This document shows, one piece after another, positions 26,388 through 35,933 of a stretch of 64,000 nt of DNA; the stretch's first letter is position 1, and each line of letters begins with the position of its first letter. The position numbers and the translations under genes are program-made. Under the pieces are notes generated by a model. It was not told where the DNA came from, made no database searches, and saw only the letters and a list, made by a program, of their open reading frames with translations. Origin of the DNA: Bosea sp. AS-1 (GTDB lineage: Bacteria > Pseudomonadota > Alphaproteobacteria > Rhizobiales > Beijerinckiaceae); assembly GCF_002220095.1 (NCBI RefSeq), contig NZ_CP022372.1, forward strand, positions 2,204,501-2,268,500. Reading direction: 5' to 3'.

Positions 26388-27446
26388 ATGTTCCTTTTCA
26401 CCACCCCGCCGAGCCGCGAGACACAACCTGCCAATCCGGTCGTCAGCGCCATCCGCGAGGGCGCGGAGCGGACAGGGACGGGCTTCGATTACCTGCTCAA
26501 GACGGCGCAGCGGGAATCGGCGCTGACACCGGACGCCAAGGCGAAATCGTCGAGCGCGACCGGGCTCTTCCAGTTCATCGAGCAGACCTGGCTGTCGATG
26601 GTGAAGCAGGAGGGGCCGAAGCAGGGCCTGCAGAACTACGCCGACGCGATCAGCGAAAGCGGCGGCCGGCTCACCGTCGCCGATCCGGCGCTGCGCGAGA
26701 AGATCCTGCAGTTGCGCAACGACCCGCAGGTCTCCGCCGTGATGGCGGGGGCGCTGACCCAGAAGAACCGCGACCAGCTCGCCGGCACCCTCGGGCGCCA
26801 GCCGCAGGCGGGCGAGCTCTACATGGCGCATGTGCTGGGCGCGCGCGGTGCGGCCGACCTCATCCGTGCGGCTGCGAGCGACCCAGGCCGCGTCGCCGCC
26901 CGCGATTTCCCCGAGGCGGCCGCCGCCAATCGCGGAATCTTCTACGACAAGGCCGGCCGGGCGCGCAGCGTCCAGGAGGTTTATGGCGCGCTCGCCGCCA
27001 GCCATGCCAGCACCCAGATGGCTGCATCCGCGACGAATGCGAACGCGGGAACGGATGATACTCCAGTGGCCGAGATCGCCGCGGCACTGCAGCCCGGGCG
27101 GGCGCATGGGCTGATCGGGCTGTTCTCGACCGGCGGCTCGCGTGCGCCGGTCTCGCAGGCCGTCGCGAATCTCTGGACGACGCCGCGTGCCAACGGTACC
27201 CGCATGGCGTCTCTGGAAGGCGCCGAGCGCTACTTCCCACGGGTCAAGAGCGATGCCTCGTCCTCCGCTGCCGAGGCTGCCGGTTCCGCGAGCGCGGCCG
27301 CACAGGGCAAGGCGGTGGCGGCGCCGCTGCCGCCGACGCGGCCGACCGATCTCGCCGCTCCAGCCGAGAGTGTTGCACGCGCGGGCAAGGCGCGCCGCGG
27401 GCCGCTCGACCTCTCCTCCTTCATGATGCAGCGGAGCGGTGCATGA
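26388..27446 (+). CDS. Transglycosylase SLT-domain protein
   Basis: About 352 residues from ATG 26388 (MFLFTTPPSRETQ); ATG 26328 gives 372. The catalytic region reads FDYLLKTAQRESAL, with the SLT catalytic glutamate in RES, followed by SSATGLFQFIEQTWL, the conserved ES-GL-Q arrangement. A second half is Ala-rich and low in complexity. No classical signal peptide is seen, which is unusual for a peptidoglycan enzyme but common for this Hyphomicrobiales family. Its 3' end overlaps the DUF2336 gene by four bases (ATGA), so the two are translationally coupled. Confidence 0.82.
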   Translation: MFLFTTPPSRETQPANPVVSAIREGAERTGTGFDYLLKTAQRESALTPDAKAKSSSATGLFQFIEQTWLSMVKQEGPKQGLQNYADAISESGGRLTVADPALREKILQLRNDPQVSAVMAGALTQKNRDQLAGTLGRQPQAGELYMAHVLGARGAADLIRAAASDPGRVAARDFPEAAAANRGIFYDKAGRARSVQEVYGALAASHASTQMAASATNANAGTDDTPVAEIAAALQPGRAHGLIGLFSTGGSRAPVSQAVANLWTTPRANGTRMASLEGAERYFPRVKSDASSSAAEAAGSASAAAQGKAVAAPLPPTRPTDLAAPAESVARAGKARRGPLDLSSFMMQRSGA

Positions 27447-28657
27447 TCGTTCGGCGGTTTCTGCTCTGGGCCCGCACGGCTCCTGCCGAGGCACGTGCGT
27501 CCGGCGCCGCTGCGCTCGCCGGGGCCTATCTGCGCTCGAACCTCTCGCCGGAGGACCAGCAGGAGGCCGAGACGGCCCTGATCGCGCTGATCGACGACCC
27601 TTCGCCGCTGGTGCGCCGCGCGATCGCGGAGGAGATGGCGCCATCGCCGCGCACACCGCGCAATCTCGCGCTCGGGCTCATCGCCGAGCAGGGCGACGTC
27701 GCGGCGCTGGTGCTGGCGCATTCGCCGGTGCTGACCGAGGCCGATCTCGTCGATGCCGCCGCCGTCGGTGATGTGCTGGCGCAGCGCGCCATCGCCATGC
27801 GCCGCTACCTGACGGCCGGCGTCGCCGCGGCATTGGCGGAAGTCGGCTGCGAGGAGGCTCTGCTGACGCTAGCCGGCAATCGGACGGCGGAGATTCCGGA
27901 TTTTTCCTTCGAGCGGATGGTCGAGCGCTCCGGCGATAGCGGAGCGCTTCGCGAGATGCTGCTGGAACGTGCCGACCTGCCACCCGGTCTGCGGCAGGTG
28001 ATCGCGACGCGGGTTTCCGACGCGCTGGCGCATTTCGTCTCCGGCTGCGGTTGGCTGACGCCTGAGCGCAGTGCGCGGCTCGCACGCGAATCGACCGAGC
28101 GTGTCGCCGTCGCGCTGGCGGCCGGCGGCGAGGCGACCGATGCGCCTGCGATCGTCGAGGTGCTGCGCGCCACCGGTCGGCTGACACCGGGGCTGATGCT
28201 GCGCTCGTTGCTGAGCGGCGAGCCGGCGCTGGCGGAAGCCGCGTTCGTGGCGTTGTCGGAGCTGCCGACTGTCCGTGTCGCGGCGCTGCTGCGCGACCGG
28301 CGCGGCGCCGGTCTCAAGGCACTTTGCCGCAAGGCCGGGTTGCCGCTGGCTCTCGAGCCTGCCTTCGTCGCCGCCGTTCTGGCGCTGAATGCGCGCGGCT
28401 TCGATGCGGGCAGTGCGCGCCATGGCATGGACCGGGACCTGTTGCGGCAAGTTCTTTGCGCCTGCGAAGCGATGGAAGGGCCGGAAGCCGATGCGCTGAT
28501 GGCGCTGCTGCGACGCATGGATGCCGAGGCCGCGCGCGAGGAAGCGCGGCTGATGGCGGATTCCCTGGCCGATGACGCAGCCTTCGCCCTGCTGGTCGAG
28601 GCCGATCCGTCCTTCCTGATCGAGCTTGAGAGCGGCGATCTGCGCGACGCCGCCTGA
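27443..28657 (+). CDS. DUF2336 protein with HEAT-like repeats
   Basis: A 404-residue protein rich in alpha helices and leucine/alanine. It starts with IVRRFLLWARTAPAEARASGAAALAGAYL and includes PLVRRAIAEEMAPSPRTPRNLALGLIAEQGDVAALVLAHSP, matching DUF2336. The structure is presumably a solenoid of HEAT-like repeats, a protein-binding scaffold. It overlaps the transglycosylase gene by the ATGA junction, suggesting joint expression, but no function is established. Confidence 0.85.
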   Translation: MIVRRFLLWARTAPAEARASGAAALAGAYLRSNLSPEDQQEAETALIALIDDPSPLVRRAIAEEMAPSPRTPRNLALGLIAEQGDVAALVLAHSPVLTEADLVDAAAVGDVLAQRAIAMRRYLTAGVAAALAEVGCEEALLTLAGNRTAEIPDFSFERMVERSGDSGALREMLLERADLPPGLRQVIATRVSDALAHFVSGCGWLTPERSARLARESTERVAVALAAGGEATDAPAIVEVLRATGRLTPGLMLRSLLSGEPALAEAAFVALSELPTVRVAALLRDRRGAGLKALCRKAGLPLALEPAFVAAVLALNARGFDAGSARHGMDRDLLRQVLCACEAMEGPEADALMALLRRMDAEAAREEARLMADSLADDAAFALLVEADPSFLIELESGDLRDAA

Positions 28658-28673
28658 CGATCGGAAAAAGGCT

Positions 28674-29447
28674 CTAGTAGCCGAACTGCTCGCGCAGGAT
28701 GCGCTCGTCCAGGCTATGGCCGGGGTCGTGCAGCATCACCAGGTCGACCGTTCGATCGATCTCGATGGAGACCGATGCGACCTCGTCGATCTGGGTGTGG
28801 TCGGCGACGGCGCTGACCGGGCGCTTGTCGGCCTCCAGCACCTCGATCGTCACCTTGGCATAATCGGGCAACAGAGCCCCGCGCCAGCGCCGCGGCCGGA
28901 AGGCCGAGATCGGCGTCAGGGCGAGCAGGGGCGCGTCGAGCGGCAGGATCGGGCCGTTGGCTGAGAGATTGTAGGCGGTCGAGCCGGCCGGCGTCGCCAG
29001 CAGCACGCCGTCGGCGATCAGCTCGGAGAGCCGGACCTGGCCATCGACGGAAATCCGGAGCTTGGCGGCCTGATAGGAGCGGCGCAGCAGCGAGACCTCG
29101 TTGATCGCCTTGGCCTCGACCCGGCCGCCCTGGCGCTCGATGGCATGCATCGACAGCGGGTGCACGACGCTGCGCTGCGCGGCTTCCAGACGCTTGCTCA
29201 GGCCGCGTTCCCTGTACTCGTTCATCAGGAAGCCGACGGAGCCGCGGTTCATGCCGTAGATCGGCGTGCCGGTGCCGAGAAAGCGGTGCAGGGTCTGGAG
29301 CATCAAGCCGTCGCCGCCGAGCGCGACGATGACGTCCGCCTTGGCCGGGTCGGCATTGCCGTAGCGCTCCACCAGCTTGGCGAGGGCGGTCTCGGCTTCC
29401 GGGGTTTCGCTGGCGACGAAGGATATCGCGCCGAATCGCTCGGTCAT
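28674..29447 (-). CDS. nadK: NAD kinase
   Basis: A 257-residue enzyme from ATG 29447; the frame extends upstream to 29663 without family residues. The GGDG motif is in [15 protein letters not shown], followed by [13 protein letters not shown], the NE/D motif region in the active site ([11 protein letters not shown]) and [17 protein letters not shown], the conserved segment of NAD kinases. It phosphorylates NAD at the 2' position to make NADP with ATP (or polyphosphate). Cytoplasmic. Confidence 0.94.
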   Translation of the reverse strand: MTERFGAISFVASETPEAETALAKLVERYGNADPAKADVIVALGGDGLMLQTLHRFLGTGTPIYGMNRGSVGFLMNEYRERGLSKRLEAAQRSVVHPLSMHAIERQGGRVEAKAINEVSLLRRSYQAAKLRISVDGQVRLSELIADGVLLATPAGSTAYNLSANGPILPLDAPLLALTPISAFRPRRWRGALLPDYAKVTIEVLEADKRPVSAVADHTQIDEVASVSIEIDRTVDLVMLHDPGHSLDERILREQFGY

Positions 29448-29533
29448 GACGGGTCCTGAAGCGGCGGGCCTGCGGATCTCTCCCGACTTAGCACGGGCCT
29501 GCGGAAAGTCGCGAGACACACCCGCAACAAAAA

Positions 29534-29555
29534 AAGGCCGGGCGGACCCGGCCTT
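29534..29555 (-). terminator. Intrinsic terminator of the MBL-fold gene
   Basis: GGCCGGG (29536-29542) pairs with CCCGGCC (29547-29553), extended by AA/TT, around loop CGGA. The A-run at 29528-29535 becomes a T-run on the minus strand, 23 bp past the MBL gene stop codon. Confidence 0.8.
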
Positions 29556-29577
29556 CCGCGCAAGCGCGACGCGCGGC

Positions 29578-30561
29578 TCAGAGTGCCGAGCTCCACTGCA
29601 CCGGCACCATCTCGAAACCGCTGCCGTCCTTGGCGATGAAGCCGGTGGCGGGGAAGGGGGCATGGTAGAATGCTACCTGCATGCGCTCGGCCGAGACCAT
29701 GTCGAGCAGCTTGCGGCGCGTCGCAGCCGCTTGCGGGCCGTCCATGTCGAACACCGCCGACCAGTCCGGATTGCGGACGAAGAGGGCCGGGTGATTGGTC
29801 GTGTCCGACATGATCATCATCCGGTCGTTGCCGGAAGCGAGTGCGAAGACGGTGTGGCCCGGCGTATGGCCGGGGGCGGCGATCGGCGTGAGGCCCGGCA
29901 GGATCTCCTTGCCGGGTTCGAACTGCCTCACATCCTTGGCGACGGGGCCGAAGACACGGCGCACCCCGGCGAAGGCGCCCTTCATGCCTTCCGGTGCGGC
30001 ATTCATCTTCGCATCGTCCATCCAGAACGCCCATTCGGCCGCGGGCACCATCGCCTCCGCATTCGGGAAGACGGCGGAGCCGTTCTTGAGGCGGAATCCG
30101 TTGATATGGTCGCCGTGGAAATGGCTGAAGACGACCGTCGAGACATCCTTGGGATCGAGGCCGGCGGCCGTGAAGTTCGCCATCCAGGTTCCGGAGGTCG
30201 GAGCGCCGGAATCGCCGTTGCCGGTGTCTATCAGCGTCAGCTTGCCGCCCTGCTGGATTGCCAGCGTCGTGAAGGTGACCTGGAGCGCATCCTGCGGCAG
30301 GAACGCCGCCGCCATCGCCTTCTTCACATCCGCCAGCTCGGCATTGCGCACGAAGCCTTCGAGCGGGCGCTTGCCGAAGCCGTCATGGATCGCGGTCAGG
30401 GTGACGTCGCCGATCTTGTAGCGATAGAAGCCGGGAGCCTGGCCGTTCGTGGGGGCTTGGGCCTGGGCCTGGGAGAGGGTGGGCAAGCCGAGCGCTGCGG
30501 CGGCAGCGAGCGCCCCCGTGCCGGCAAGGGCGCTGCGTCGCGACAAACGAAAGCTCTGCAT
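29578..30561 (-). CDS. MBL-fold metallo-hydrolase with Tat signal
   Basis: A 327-residue protein from ATG 30561 ([14 protein letters not shown]), which follows a strong AGGAGG site; the frame continues upstream to 30615. The N-terminus has an SRRSALAG twin-arginine-like signal and a hydrophobic segment. The Zn motif HxHxDH appears as [11 protein letters not shown] near residue 125, and later metal histidine/aspartate residues (PGHTPGH and DTTNHPA) are present. It resembles quorum-quenching lactonases and arylsulfatase-like MBL hydrolases of the periplasm, but the substrate is unknown. Confidence 0.87.
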   Translation of the reverse strand: MQSFRLSRRSALAGTGALAAAAALGLPTLSQAQAQAPTNGQAPGFYRYKIGDVTLTAIHDGFGKRPLEGFVRNAELADVKKAMAAAFLPQDALQVTFTTLAIQQGGKLTLIDTGNGDSGAPTSGTWMANFTAAGLDPKDVSTVVFSHFHGDHINGFRLKNGSAVFPNAEAMVPAAEWAFWMDDAKMNAAPEGMKGAFAGVRRVFGPVAKDVRQFEPGKEILPGLTPIAAPGHTPGHTVFALASGNDRMMIMSDTTNHPALFVRNPDWSAVFDMDGPQAAATRRKLLDMVSAERMQVAFYHAPFPATGFIAKDGSGFEMVPVQWSSAL

Positions 30562-30683
30562 GATCTCCTCCTCGCTCATGGCGGAGGAAGGTAGCGGCGC
30601 GGGCGGCGCGTTCAACTGCCGCGGCGCGGCTCGAGGTCAAGTTTCCGTGAGGGACGAGGCCGTTGCCACGAAATGCTCATCCG

Positions 30684-31085
30684 CTAGCCGACATCCGGCT
30701 CCTTGCGCGCCAGTGCCCGCAGCATGGCGGCGCAGAGCGCGAGCGAGCCCATGACGCCCTGCCCGGAACATTCCGCCACCAGGGCCTGGAAGGCGAGACT
30801 GTCGTCGGACGCCAGGCATTGCAGGCTCCAGCTCCAGCCGGGTGCCTTTTCGCGCAGCAACGAGACGGCCACGTCGATGTCTGCGCTGACCGCGCCGAGC
30901 GATTTCCAGAAGCTGCCCTGCTGGTAGATGCCGCCCGCGGGCGTACGCCGCGTGGCGAGCCGCGTCGGCTTGCGCCGCACCGTGAAACCCAGCGCCTCAT
31001 AGATGTCGGCGTCGAGTTCGCGGTTGGGCTTGCTGGAGGCCTCACAACGCTCCGCCAGCGCCAGAAGATGATTCCGGTCGTCCAT
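30684..31085 (-). CDS. Hypothetical protein resembling phage ABA-sandwich proteins
   Basis: A 133-residue protein from ATG 31085. It opens with MDDRNHLLALAERCEASSKP, then LDADIYEALGF, and later DIDVAVSLLREKAPGWSW and ECSGQGVMGSLALCAAMLRALA. The pattern (ALAERCE...DADI...LP...W) is typical of small proteins annotated as phage ABA sandwich domain in rhizobia. It may be a phage or cargo remnant captured in the chromosome, but codon use looks normal for the region. The function is unknown. Confidence 0.65.
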   Translation of the reverse strand: MDDRNHLLALAERCEASSKPNRELDADIYEALGFTVRRKPTRLATRRTPAGGIYQQGSFWKSLGAVSADIDVAVSLLREKAPGWSWSLQCLASDDSLAFQALVAECSGQGVMGSLALCAAMLRALARKEPDVG

Positions 31086-31230
31086 TCGGTTCCGCAACAC
31101 GATCAGAAAACCGGCTGCCGCAGCACGGGATCCGGTCCACAATTCCGAACCATCTTATCGCATGGCGGCGGGCCGCGGCCAGCTTTCGATGCGGGCCGCG
31201 ACCCGGACGATCTCTCCCTGCCTTCGACGA

Positions 31231-31782
31231 TCAGGGGCCGACGACGGTCCCGCGCGCTCGCCCGCCGGGAACGCGGCAGGAGCAACCGATGCCCAGCGGC
31301 GCCCGCTCGTAGAGCGTGCAGATCTTGACCGGTGTGCTGCATTGCCCGCCGTTGGCCGCAGGGACGGCCTCGTAGGCCGGATAGACCGGGTAAGCCGGGT
31401 AGGCGGGGTAATCATAGTAATCCGGATAGGCGGGATAGGTCGTGAGAGCGCCGATCGTCGCAGCGGTGGCGAGACCAGCACCCCAGCCCCAGCCGGGGTA
31501 GCCACCCCAGCGACGGTAATGCGGCCGGTAGTAGCCGCCGCGCCAGGCTCCGGCGCTGGGAAAGACGTTGCCGCGATAGGCGCCTCGCCAGCCGGTGCCA
31601 CCGTGCCAGCCGGCGGCTCCACGCCAGCCGGACGAGCCGCGCCAACCGCCGAAGCCTCCGCCACCGTGAAAACCGCCGGCGCGGAAGCCATGGCCGCCGA
31701 CACGCTGCTGGGCCATGGCCTCGGTGCCGGCCGCAAGGAGCAGCGGCGTCACCGCAGCCGCGATCAGGAACAGGCGACGCAT
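31231..31782 (-). CDS. Secreted glycine/tryptophan-rich protein
   Basis: A 183-residue protein with a signal peptide (MRRLFLIAAAVTPLLLAAGTEAMAQ) followed by a glycine-rich part carrying repeated WRG/WHG units (GWRGSSGWRGAAGWHGG). A hydrophobic stretch LATAATIGALTTYP and a tyrosine/proline tract (YPAYPDYYDYPAYP) come next, then cysteines in CSTPVKICTLYERAPLGIGCSC. Such low-complexity secreted proteins are common in Hyphomicrobiales and may sit in the cell envelope. No enzymatic motif. The repetitive composition makes homology-based assignment unsafe. Confidence 0.7.
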   Translation of the reverse strand: MRRLFLIAAAVTPLLLAAGTEAMAQQRVGGHGFRAGGFHGGGGFGGWRGSSGWRGAAGWHGGTGWRGAYRGNVFPSAGAWRGGYYRPHYRRWGGYPGWGWGAGLATAATIGALTTYPAYPDYYDYPAYPAYPVYPAYEAVPAANGGQCSTPVKICTLYERAPLGIGCSCRVPGGRARGTVVGP

Positions 31783-31860
31783 GGCGCACCTCCCTTGTAG
31801 AACTCACCCCAACGGAAACAACGGCCAGCGCGACGGGGTGTTCCCTTCGGGCAGTTCGTC

Positions 31861-32148
31861 TCAATCGTCCCAGAAGGTGCCGACCTTGCAGCGATAACCG
31901 ACGAAACAGGCTGGGACGTCGCGGCTTGGGACCCAGGCCGGCTCGAGGATCTCGTCGAACTGGCAGAAGCTGCGATCCCGGACGAAGCGATCATAGGTCT
32001 GCCCGCCGGTGCCGAGCACGATCGCTCCGCGCGCAAGGACATCCTGGCGACTGGCGGCGCAAGGGCGGGTCGTGGTCGACGGACGCGACTGGGCGACGGC
32101 GACCTGCGTGCTCGCGACCAGAAGCAGCGCGACTGCAATGCGTTTCAT
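31861..32148 (-). CDS. Small secreted hypothetical protein
   Basis: A 95-residue protein from ATG 32148 (MKRIAVALLLVASTQVAVAQ), with GGAGG upstream; ATG 32160 is an alternative. The signal peptide is followed by a mature part with four cysteines (RPCAAS, SFCQFD, PACFVGYRC), suggesting disulfides in the periplasm. No family was recognised. It is 78 bp after the glycine-rich protein gene on the same strand. Confidence 0.65.
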   Translation of the reverse strand: MKRIAVALLLVASTQVAVAQSRPSTTTRPCAASRQDVLARGAIVLGTGGQTYDRFVRDRSFCQFDEILEPAWVPSRDVPACFVGYRCKVGTFWDD

Positions 32149-32353
32149 CAGTGCCTCCACGGGATGGTGCGCAAGCGGCTTCGGCCGGGCTGGCCGGCGT
32201 TCGCCAGTATATCACCGGCGAGGTGCCATCCATCTCTACGACGCAGAGTGGATCATGCGGGTTCCCGCCGGCGAAAACCGTTCCCCTGCGAGCTCGGTTG
32301 CCCCACGGGAACGACCCGTTCCACGGAGACCGGCAGGGGCGGCGAGGGAAAGA

Positions 32354-32428
32354 TGGTGCCGGCGGAGAGGATCGAACTCCCGACCTTCGGTTTACAAAAC
32401 CGCTGCACTACCGCTGTGCTACGCCGGC
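32354..32428 (-). tRNA. tRNA-Thr (anticodon UGU)
   Basis: The minus strand folds as a complete cloverleaf: acceptor GCCGGCG/CGCCGGC, an anticodon stem CGGTT/AACCG with anticodon TGT, a T-arm GGGAGTTCGATCCTC, and an encoded CCA end at 32354-32356. TGT reads ACA threonine codons. It stands alone between secreted-protein genes and the chromate transporter. Confidence 0.95.
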
Positions 32429-32534
32429 GCCGTATTCCGGCCGCGAGGCCGGCCGGCCACCATCGCGGAACGGATCCGTCGACGGCTCCTAGCCGGTTAC
32501 CAGCCGGCGGCCGGGAGAGCAAGCGGAGCGGTTA

Positions 32535-32590
32535 CCCGAAACGCCGAGGTCTCTCGTTCGGAGTGTCCTTCCGGTCAGGCGTTTCTCGGG
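32535..32590. repeat. Long imperfect inverted repeat near tRNA-Thr
   Basis: CCCGAAACGCC (32535-32545) and GGCGTTTCTCGGG (32578-32590) form an inverted repeat with one unpaired base around a 32-nt spacer, 106 bp upstream of the tRNA-Thr gene as read on its own strand and upstream of the chromate transporter. It could be a regulatory or remnant site; no function is assigned. Confidence 0.3.
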
Positions 32591-32658
32591 AGATGTTCCG
32601 CGGCTTCCACGGGCGCACGCCTTCGCGCTAAAGCGTTTCACCAGCCTGTCGTCAGCGG

Positions 32659-33921
32659 ATGCGCAGAGTGCCCGGCACCATGAATTCTTCTTCTTCTTTC
32701 CGACCGAATGGAGCGGAGGATACGGCCATCGGAACAGTCGCGGGCGGCCCCGGCGAAGTTTTTCGCGCCTTCCTCAAGCTCGGCCTGACTTCCTTCGGCG
32801 GACCCATCGCCCATCTCGGCTACTTCCGGGACGAGCTCGTGCTGCGGCGCCGGTGGATCGACGAAGCTGGCTATGCCGATCTCGTCGCCCTCTGTCAGTT
32901 CCTGCCCGGCCCGGCCTCGAGCCAGGTCGGTTTCGCGCTTGGCCTGCTGAGAGGCGGGCCGCTGGGCGCGCTGGCGGCCTGGTGCGCCTTCACGCTGCCC
33001 TCGGCCGCGCTTCTGATCCTCTTCGCCTTCGGGGCGAGCGCCTTTGGCGGAGCCGTCGGGGCGGGGCTGATCCACGGCCTGAAACTGGTCGCCGTCGCGG
33101 TCGTGGCGCAGGCGGTCTGGGGGATGGCGTGCTCGCTTACGCCCGACAAGCCGCGGGCAGCCATCGCGCTCCTCTGCGTACTGGTCGTCGTCTTTGCCGC
33201 CGGAGCGCCCGGCCAGATCGCGGCGATCCTGCTCGGCGGCCTGCTGGGGCTGTGGCTGTGCCGGGATCAGCAGGCGGTGAGCCCAAGCCATCTGGCGTTT
33301 CCGATCGCGAGATGGGTCGGTTTGCTCAACCTAGCACTGTTCGTCCTGCTTCTTGCCGGGTTGCCGCTGGCATCGGCGACGAGTGGGCTGCACGGCGTCG
33401 CGCTGTTCGACGCCTTCTACCGGGCCGGGGCGCTGGTGTTCGGCGGCGGCCATGTCGTTCTGCCGCTGCTGGAAGCAGCCGTGGTGCCACCCGGCTGGAT
33501 CGGTCCGGACGCCTTCCTGGCAGGGTACGGCGCCGCCCAGGCCGTTCCTGGCCCGCTGTTCAGCTTTGCGGCCTTCCTGGGTGCCGCCATGACGCCGCCG
33601 CCCAACGGCCTTGCCGGCGCGGCGATCTGCCTCGTCGCCATCTTCGCGCCGGGGTTGCTGCTGGTCACGGGTGCGCTTCCGTTCTGGAACGACCTGCGCC
33701 GCCACCCGCTGGCGCAGGCGATGATGCGCGGTGCCAACGCGGCGGTCGTCGGCATTCTGGCCTCGGCCCTCTACGATCCGGTCTGGACAGGGGCGGTGCT
33801 GAACCCGCGCGACTTCGCGGTGGCACTCATCGGTTTCGTCCTGCTCACGGTCTGGAAGACGCGGCCCTGGGTCGTCGTCGTGCTGACCGCGGCGAGCGGC
33901 GTCGGCCTCGCCCTGCTTTGA
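32659..33921 (+). CDS. chrA: Chromate transporter ChrA
   Basis: A 420-residue long-chain (two-domain) ChrA of the CHR superfamily. The N-terminal half has FLKLGLTSFGGPIAHLGYFRDELV and LCQFLPGPASSQVGFALGLLRGG; the second half repeats as FYRAGALVFGGGHVVLPLLEAAV and GYGAAQAVPGPLFSFAAFLGA. About ten to twelve hydrophobic helices are predicted. It exports chromate and lowers Cr(VI) toxicity. The start may be ATG 32659 or 32680. No chrB regulator gene is adjacent. Confidence 0.9.
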   Translation: MRRVPGTMNSSSSFRPNGAEDTAIGTVAGGPGEVFRAFLKLGLTSFGGPIAHLGYFRDELVLRRRWIDEAGYADLVALCQFLPGPASSQVGFALGLLRGGPLGALAAWCAFTLPSAALLILFAFGASAFGGAVGAGLIHGLKLVAVAVVAQAVWGMACSLTPDKPRAAIALLCVLVVVFAAGAPGQIAAILLGGLLGLWLCRDQQAVSPSHLAFPIARWVGLLNLALFVLLLAGLPLASATSGLHGVALFDAFYRAGALVFGGGHVVLPLLEAAVVPPGWIGPDAFLAGYGAAQAVPGPLFSFAAFLGAAMTPPPNGLAGAAICLVAIFAPGLLLVTGALPFWNDLRRHPLAQAMMRGANAAVVGILASALYDPVWTGAVLNPRDFAVALIGFVLLTVWKTRPWVVVVLTAASGVGLALL

Positions 33922-33956
33922 GAGGCAGTCCGGAACCGCCGGGTCCATGAAAAAAA

Positions 33957-33978
33957 GCCCCGCCCTTGCGGGCGGGGC
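33957..33978 (-). terminator. Intrinsic terminator of the MFS gene
   Basis: GCCCCGCCC (33957-33965) pairs with GGGCGGGGC (33970-33978) around TTGC. The A-run at 33950-33956 is a T-run on the minus strand, just after the MFS stop codon; it may also stop the convergent chromate transporter transcript. Confidence 0.85.
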
Positions 33979-34001
33979 CTCATTCGCTGCTGAAGCGAAG
34001 T

Positions 34002-35660
34002 TTACTTCAGGATGTCGCGGTCCTTCGTCTCGGGCAGGAAGAGCAGGCCGATCACGAAGGTGCCCAGCGCCACGATGATCGGATACCAGAGACCCGAGAA
34101 GATGTTGCCGCTGGCCGCCACGATGGCGAAGGCCGTCGGAGGCAGGAAGCCGCCGAACCAGCCATTGCCGATGTGGTAGGGCAGCGACATGCCCGAGTAG
34201 CGGATGCGGGTCGGGAAGAGTTCGACCAGCAGCGCGGCGATCGGGCCGTAGACCATCGTCACGAAGAGCACGAGCAGGAACAGGATGCCGGTGGCCTTCA
34301 GGGCGCGACCATCCGTGAGAACCTGACCGATCGAGGGGGTCTTCAGGATGGTGGCGTCACCCGCCTTGGGATAGCCGGCAGCCTGGGCCGCGGCGACGAG
34401 TTCGCTCGCTCCGCTCGGGGCATCCGCGCCGTTGATGGTCGCCTTGAGCGGCGAGCCAGCCGGACCGGCGGCCAGTTCGTAGTGGATCGAATTGGTCGCC
34501 AGGGTGCGGCGGACGACGTCGCAGGGCTTGGTGAAGGTCCGCACGCCGACGGGGTCGAAGAGCGTGCCGCACTCGGCCGGATCGGCGGTGAGGACGAGCT
34601 TGACGTTCTCGGTCGCGCTAGTGAGCTTCGGGTTCACCGTGTTCGCGAGCATCGTGAACAGCGGGAAGTAGGTCAGCGCGGCGATCAGGCAGCCCGCCAG
34701 CAGGATCGGCTTGCGGCCGATCTTGTCCGAGAGCCAGCCGAAGAAGATGAAGAACGGCGTGCCAAGCAGCAGCGACAGCGCGATCAGTAGGTTCGCGGTG
34801 GTGCCGTCCATCTTCAGCGTCTGGGTCAGGAAGAACAGCGCGTAGAACTGGCCGGTGTACCAGACCACGGCCTGGCCGGCGGTGCCGCCGAGCAGGGCGA
34901 TGAGGCCGATCTTGGCGTTGGCCCAGGTGCCGAAGGCTTCCGTCAGCGGGGCCTTGGAGTGGGTGCCTTCTTCCTTCATCCGCAGGAAGGCCGGCGATTC
35001 GGCGAGCTGAAGACGGATCCAGACCGAGAAGCCGAGCAGGATGATCGAGAGCAGGAACGGAACGCGCCAGCCCCAGGCCGCGAAGGCTTCGGGCGTCATG
35101 CTGAGGCGCAGGACCAGGATGACGATCAGCGAGAGGAAGAGGCCGACCGTTGCCGTGGTCTGGATCCAGGAAGTGTAGAAGCCGCGGCGGCCCATCGGGG
35201 CGTGCTCGGCGACATAGGTCGCGGCACCGCCGTATTCGCCGCCGAGCGCGAGGCCCTGCAACAGGCGACAGGCGATGAAGATTGCGGGGGCAGCGTAACC
35301 GATGCTCTGGAAGCTCGGCAGCAGGCCGACGACGAAGGTGGAGAGGCCCATCACCACCATGGTGACGAGGAAGGTGTATTTGCGGCCGATCATGTCTCCG
35401 AGGCGGCCGAAGAACAGCGCGCCGAAGGGGCGCACCGCGAAGCCAGCGGCGAAGCCGAACAGCACGAAGATGAACTTTGCCGTATCGTTGTCGCCGGGCA
35501 CGAAGGTCTGCGCGATGTTGGCGGCGAGAGAGCCGGCCAGATAGAAGTCGTACCACTCGAAGACCGTACCGGCCGACGAGGCGACGATGACCTTTCTTTC
35601 TTCCCTGGTCATCGGGCGCGGCGCGGCGGCCGACCCCGATGTGTGCGATGCCATGCTCAT
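34002..35660 (-). CDS. MFS transporter of the metabolite:H+ symporter type, with a periplasmic insert
   Basis: A 552-residue protein from ATG 35660, chosen because GGGGAGG precedes it; the frame extends upstream to 35822. It begins MTREERKVIVASSAGTVFEWYDFYLAGSLA, the signature of the metabolite:H+ symporter family, with RPFGALFFGRLGDMIGRK marking the loop 2-3 motif and a long set of transmembrane helices. Unusual is an extra segment of about 110 residues (residues about 345-455), hydrophilic with two cysteines, separating transmembrane helices. It would transport a metabolite such as a dicarboxylate or betaine; the substrate is unknown. Confidence 0.85.
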   Translation of the reverse strand: MSMASHTSGSAAAPRPMTREERKVIVASSAGTVFEWYDFYLAGSLAANIAQTFVPGDNDTAKFIFVLFGFAAGFAVRPFGALFFGRLGDMIGRKYTFLVTMVVMGLSTFVVGLLPSFQSIGYAAPAIFIACRLLQGLALGGEYGGAATYVAEHAPMGRRGFYTSWIQTTATVGLFLSLIVILVLRLSMTPEAFAAWGWRVPFLLSIILLGFSVWIRLQLAESPAFLRMKEEGTHSKAPLTEAFGTWANAKIGLIALLGGTAGQAVVWYTGQFYALFFLTQTLKMDGTTANLLIALSLLLGTPFFIFFGWLSDKIGRKPILLAGCLIAALTYFPLFTMLANTVNPKLTSATENVKLVLTADPAECGTLFDPVGVRTFTKPCDVVRRTLATNSIHYELAAGPAGSPLKATINGADAPSGASELVAAAQAAGYPKAGDATILKTPSIGQVLTDGRALKATGILFLLVLFVTMVYGPIAALLVELFPTRIRYSGMSLPYHIGNGWFGGFLPPTAFAIVAASGNIFSGLWYPIIVALGTFVIGLLFLPETKDRDILK

Positions 35661-35933
35661 GGCGTTCTGCCTCCCCTTGGTGAATTCGTTCGCGGGGCGC
35701 GGCCCGGCTTGCCTCGGTCCGGTCTCCGCGCCGCCGGAGCGGCAAATCACGCGCCGTTCCGGGTCGGCAAAAAGGTTTGCGCGCGGAAAGACACGGGCGC
35801 AATCAAGCACTTGGTCTTGCACCGTTGGTCTTAAGACTATGGATGGAGGCGAGGCGGCCGCAGGAAAGATCGCCGATGCAGGCTGGCCAGACGCTTCGGT
35901 GCGACTATAATCCGAAAGCGGAGGCTTGGCGAG

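Noticed and set aside
29377..30594. A 405-residue plus-strand frame
   Set aside because: Antisense to the MBL-fold hydrolase gene.
32354..32428. Integration site of a mobile element at tRNA-Thr
   Set aside because: No integrase gene and no repeated 3' tRNA fragment were found nearby.
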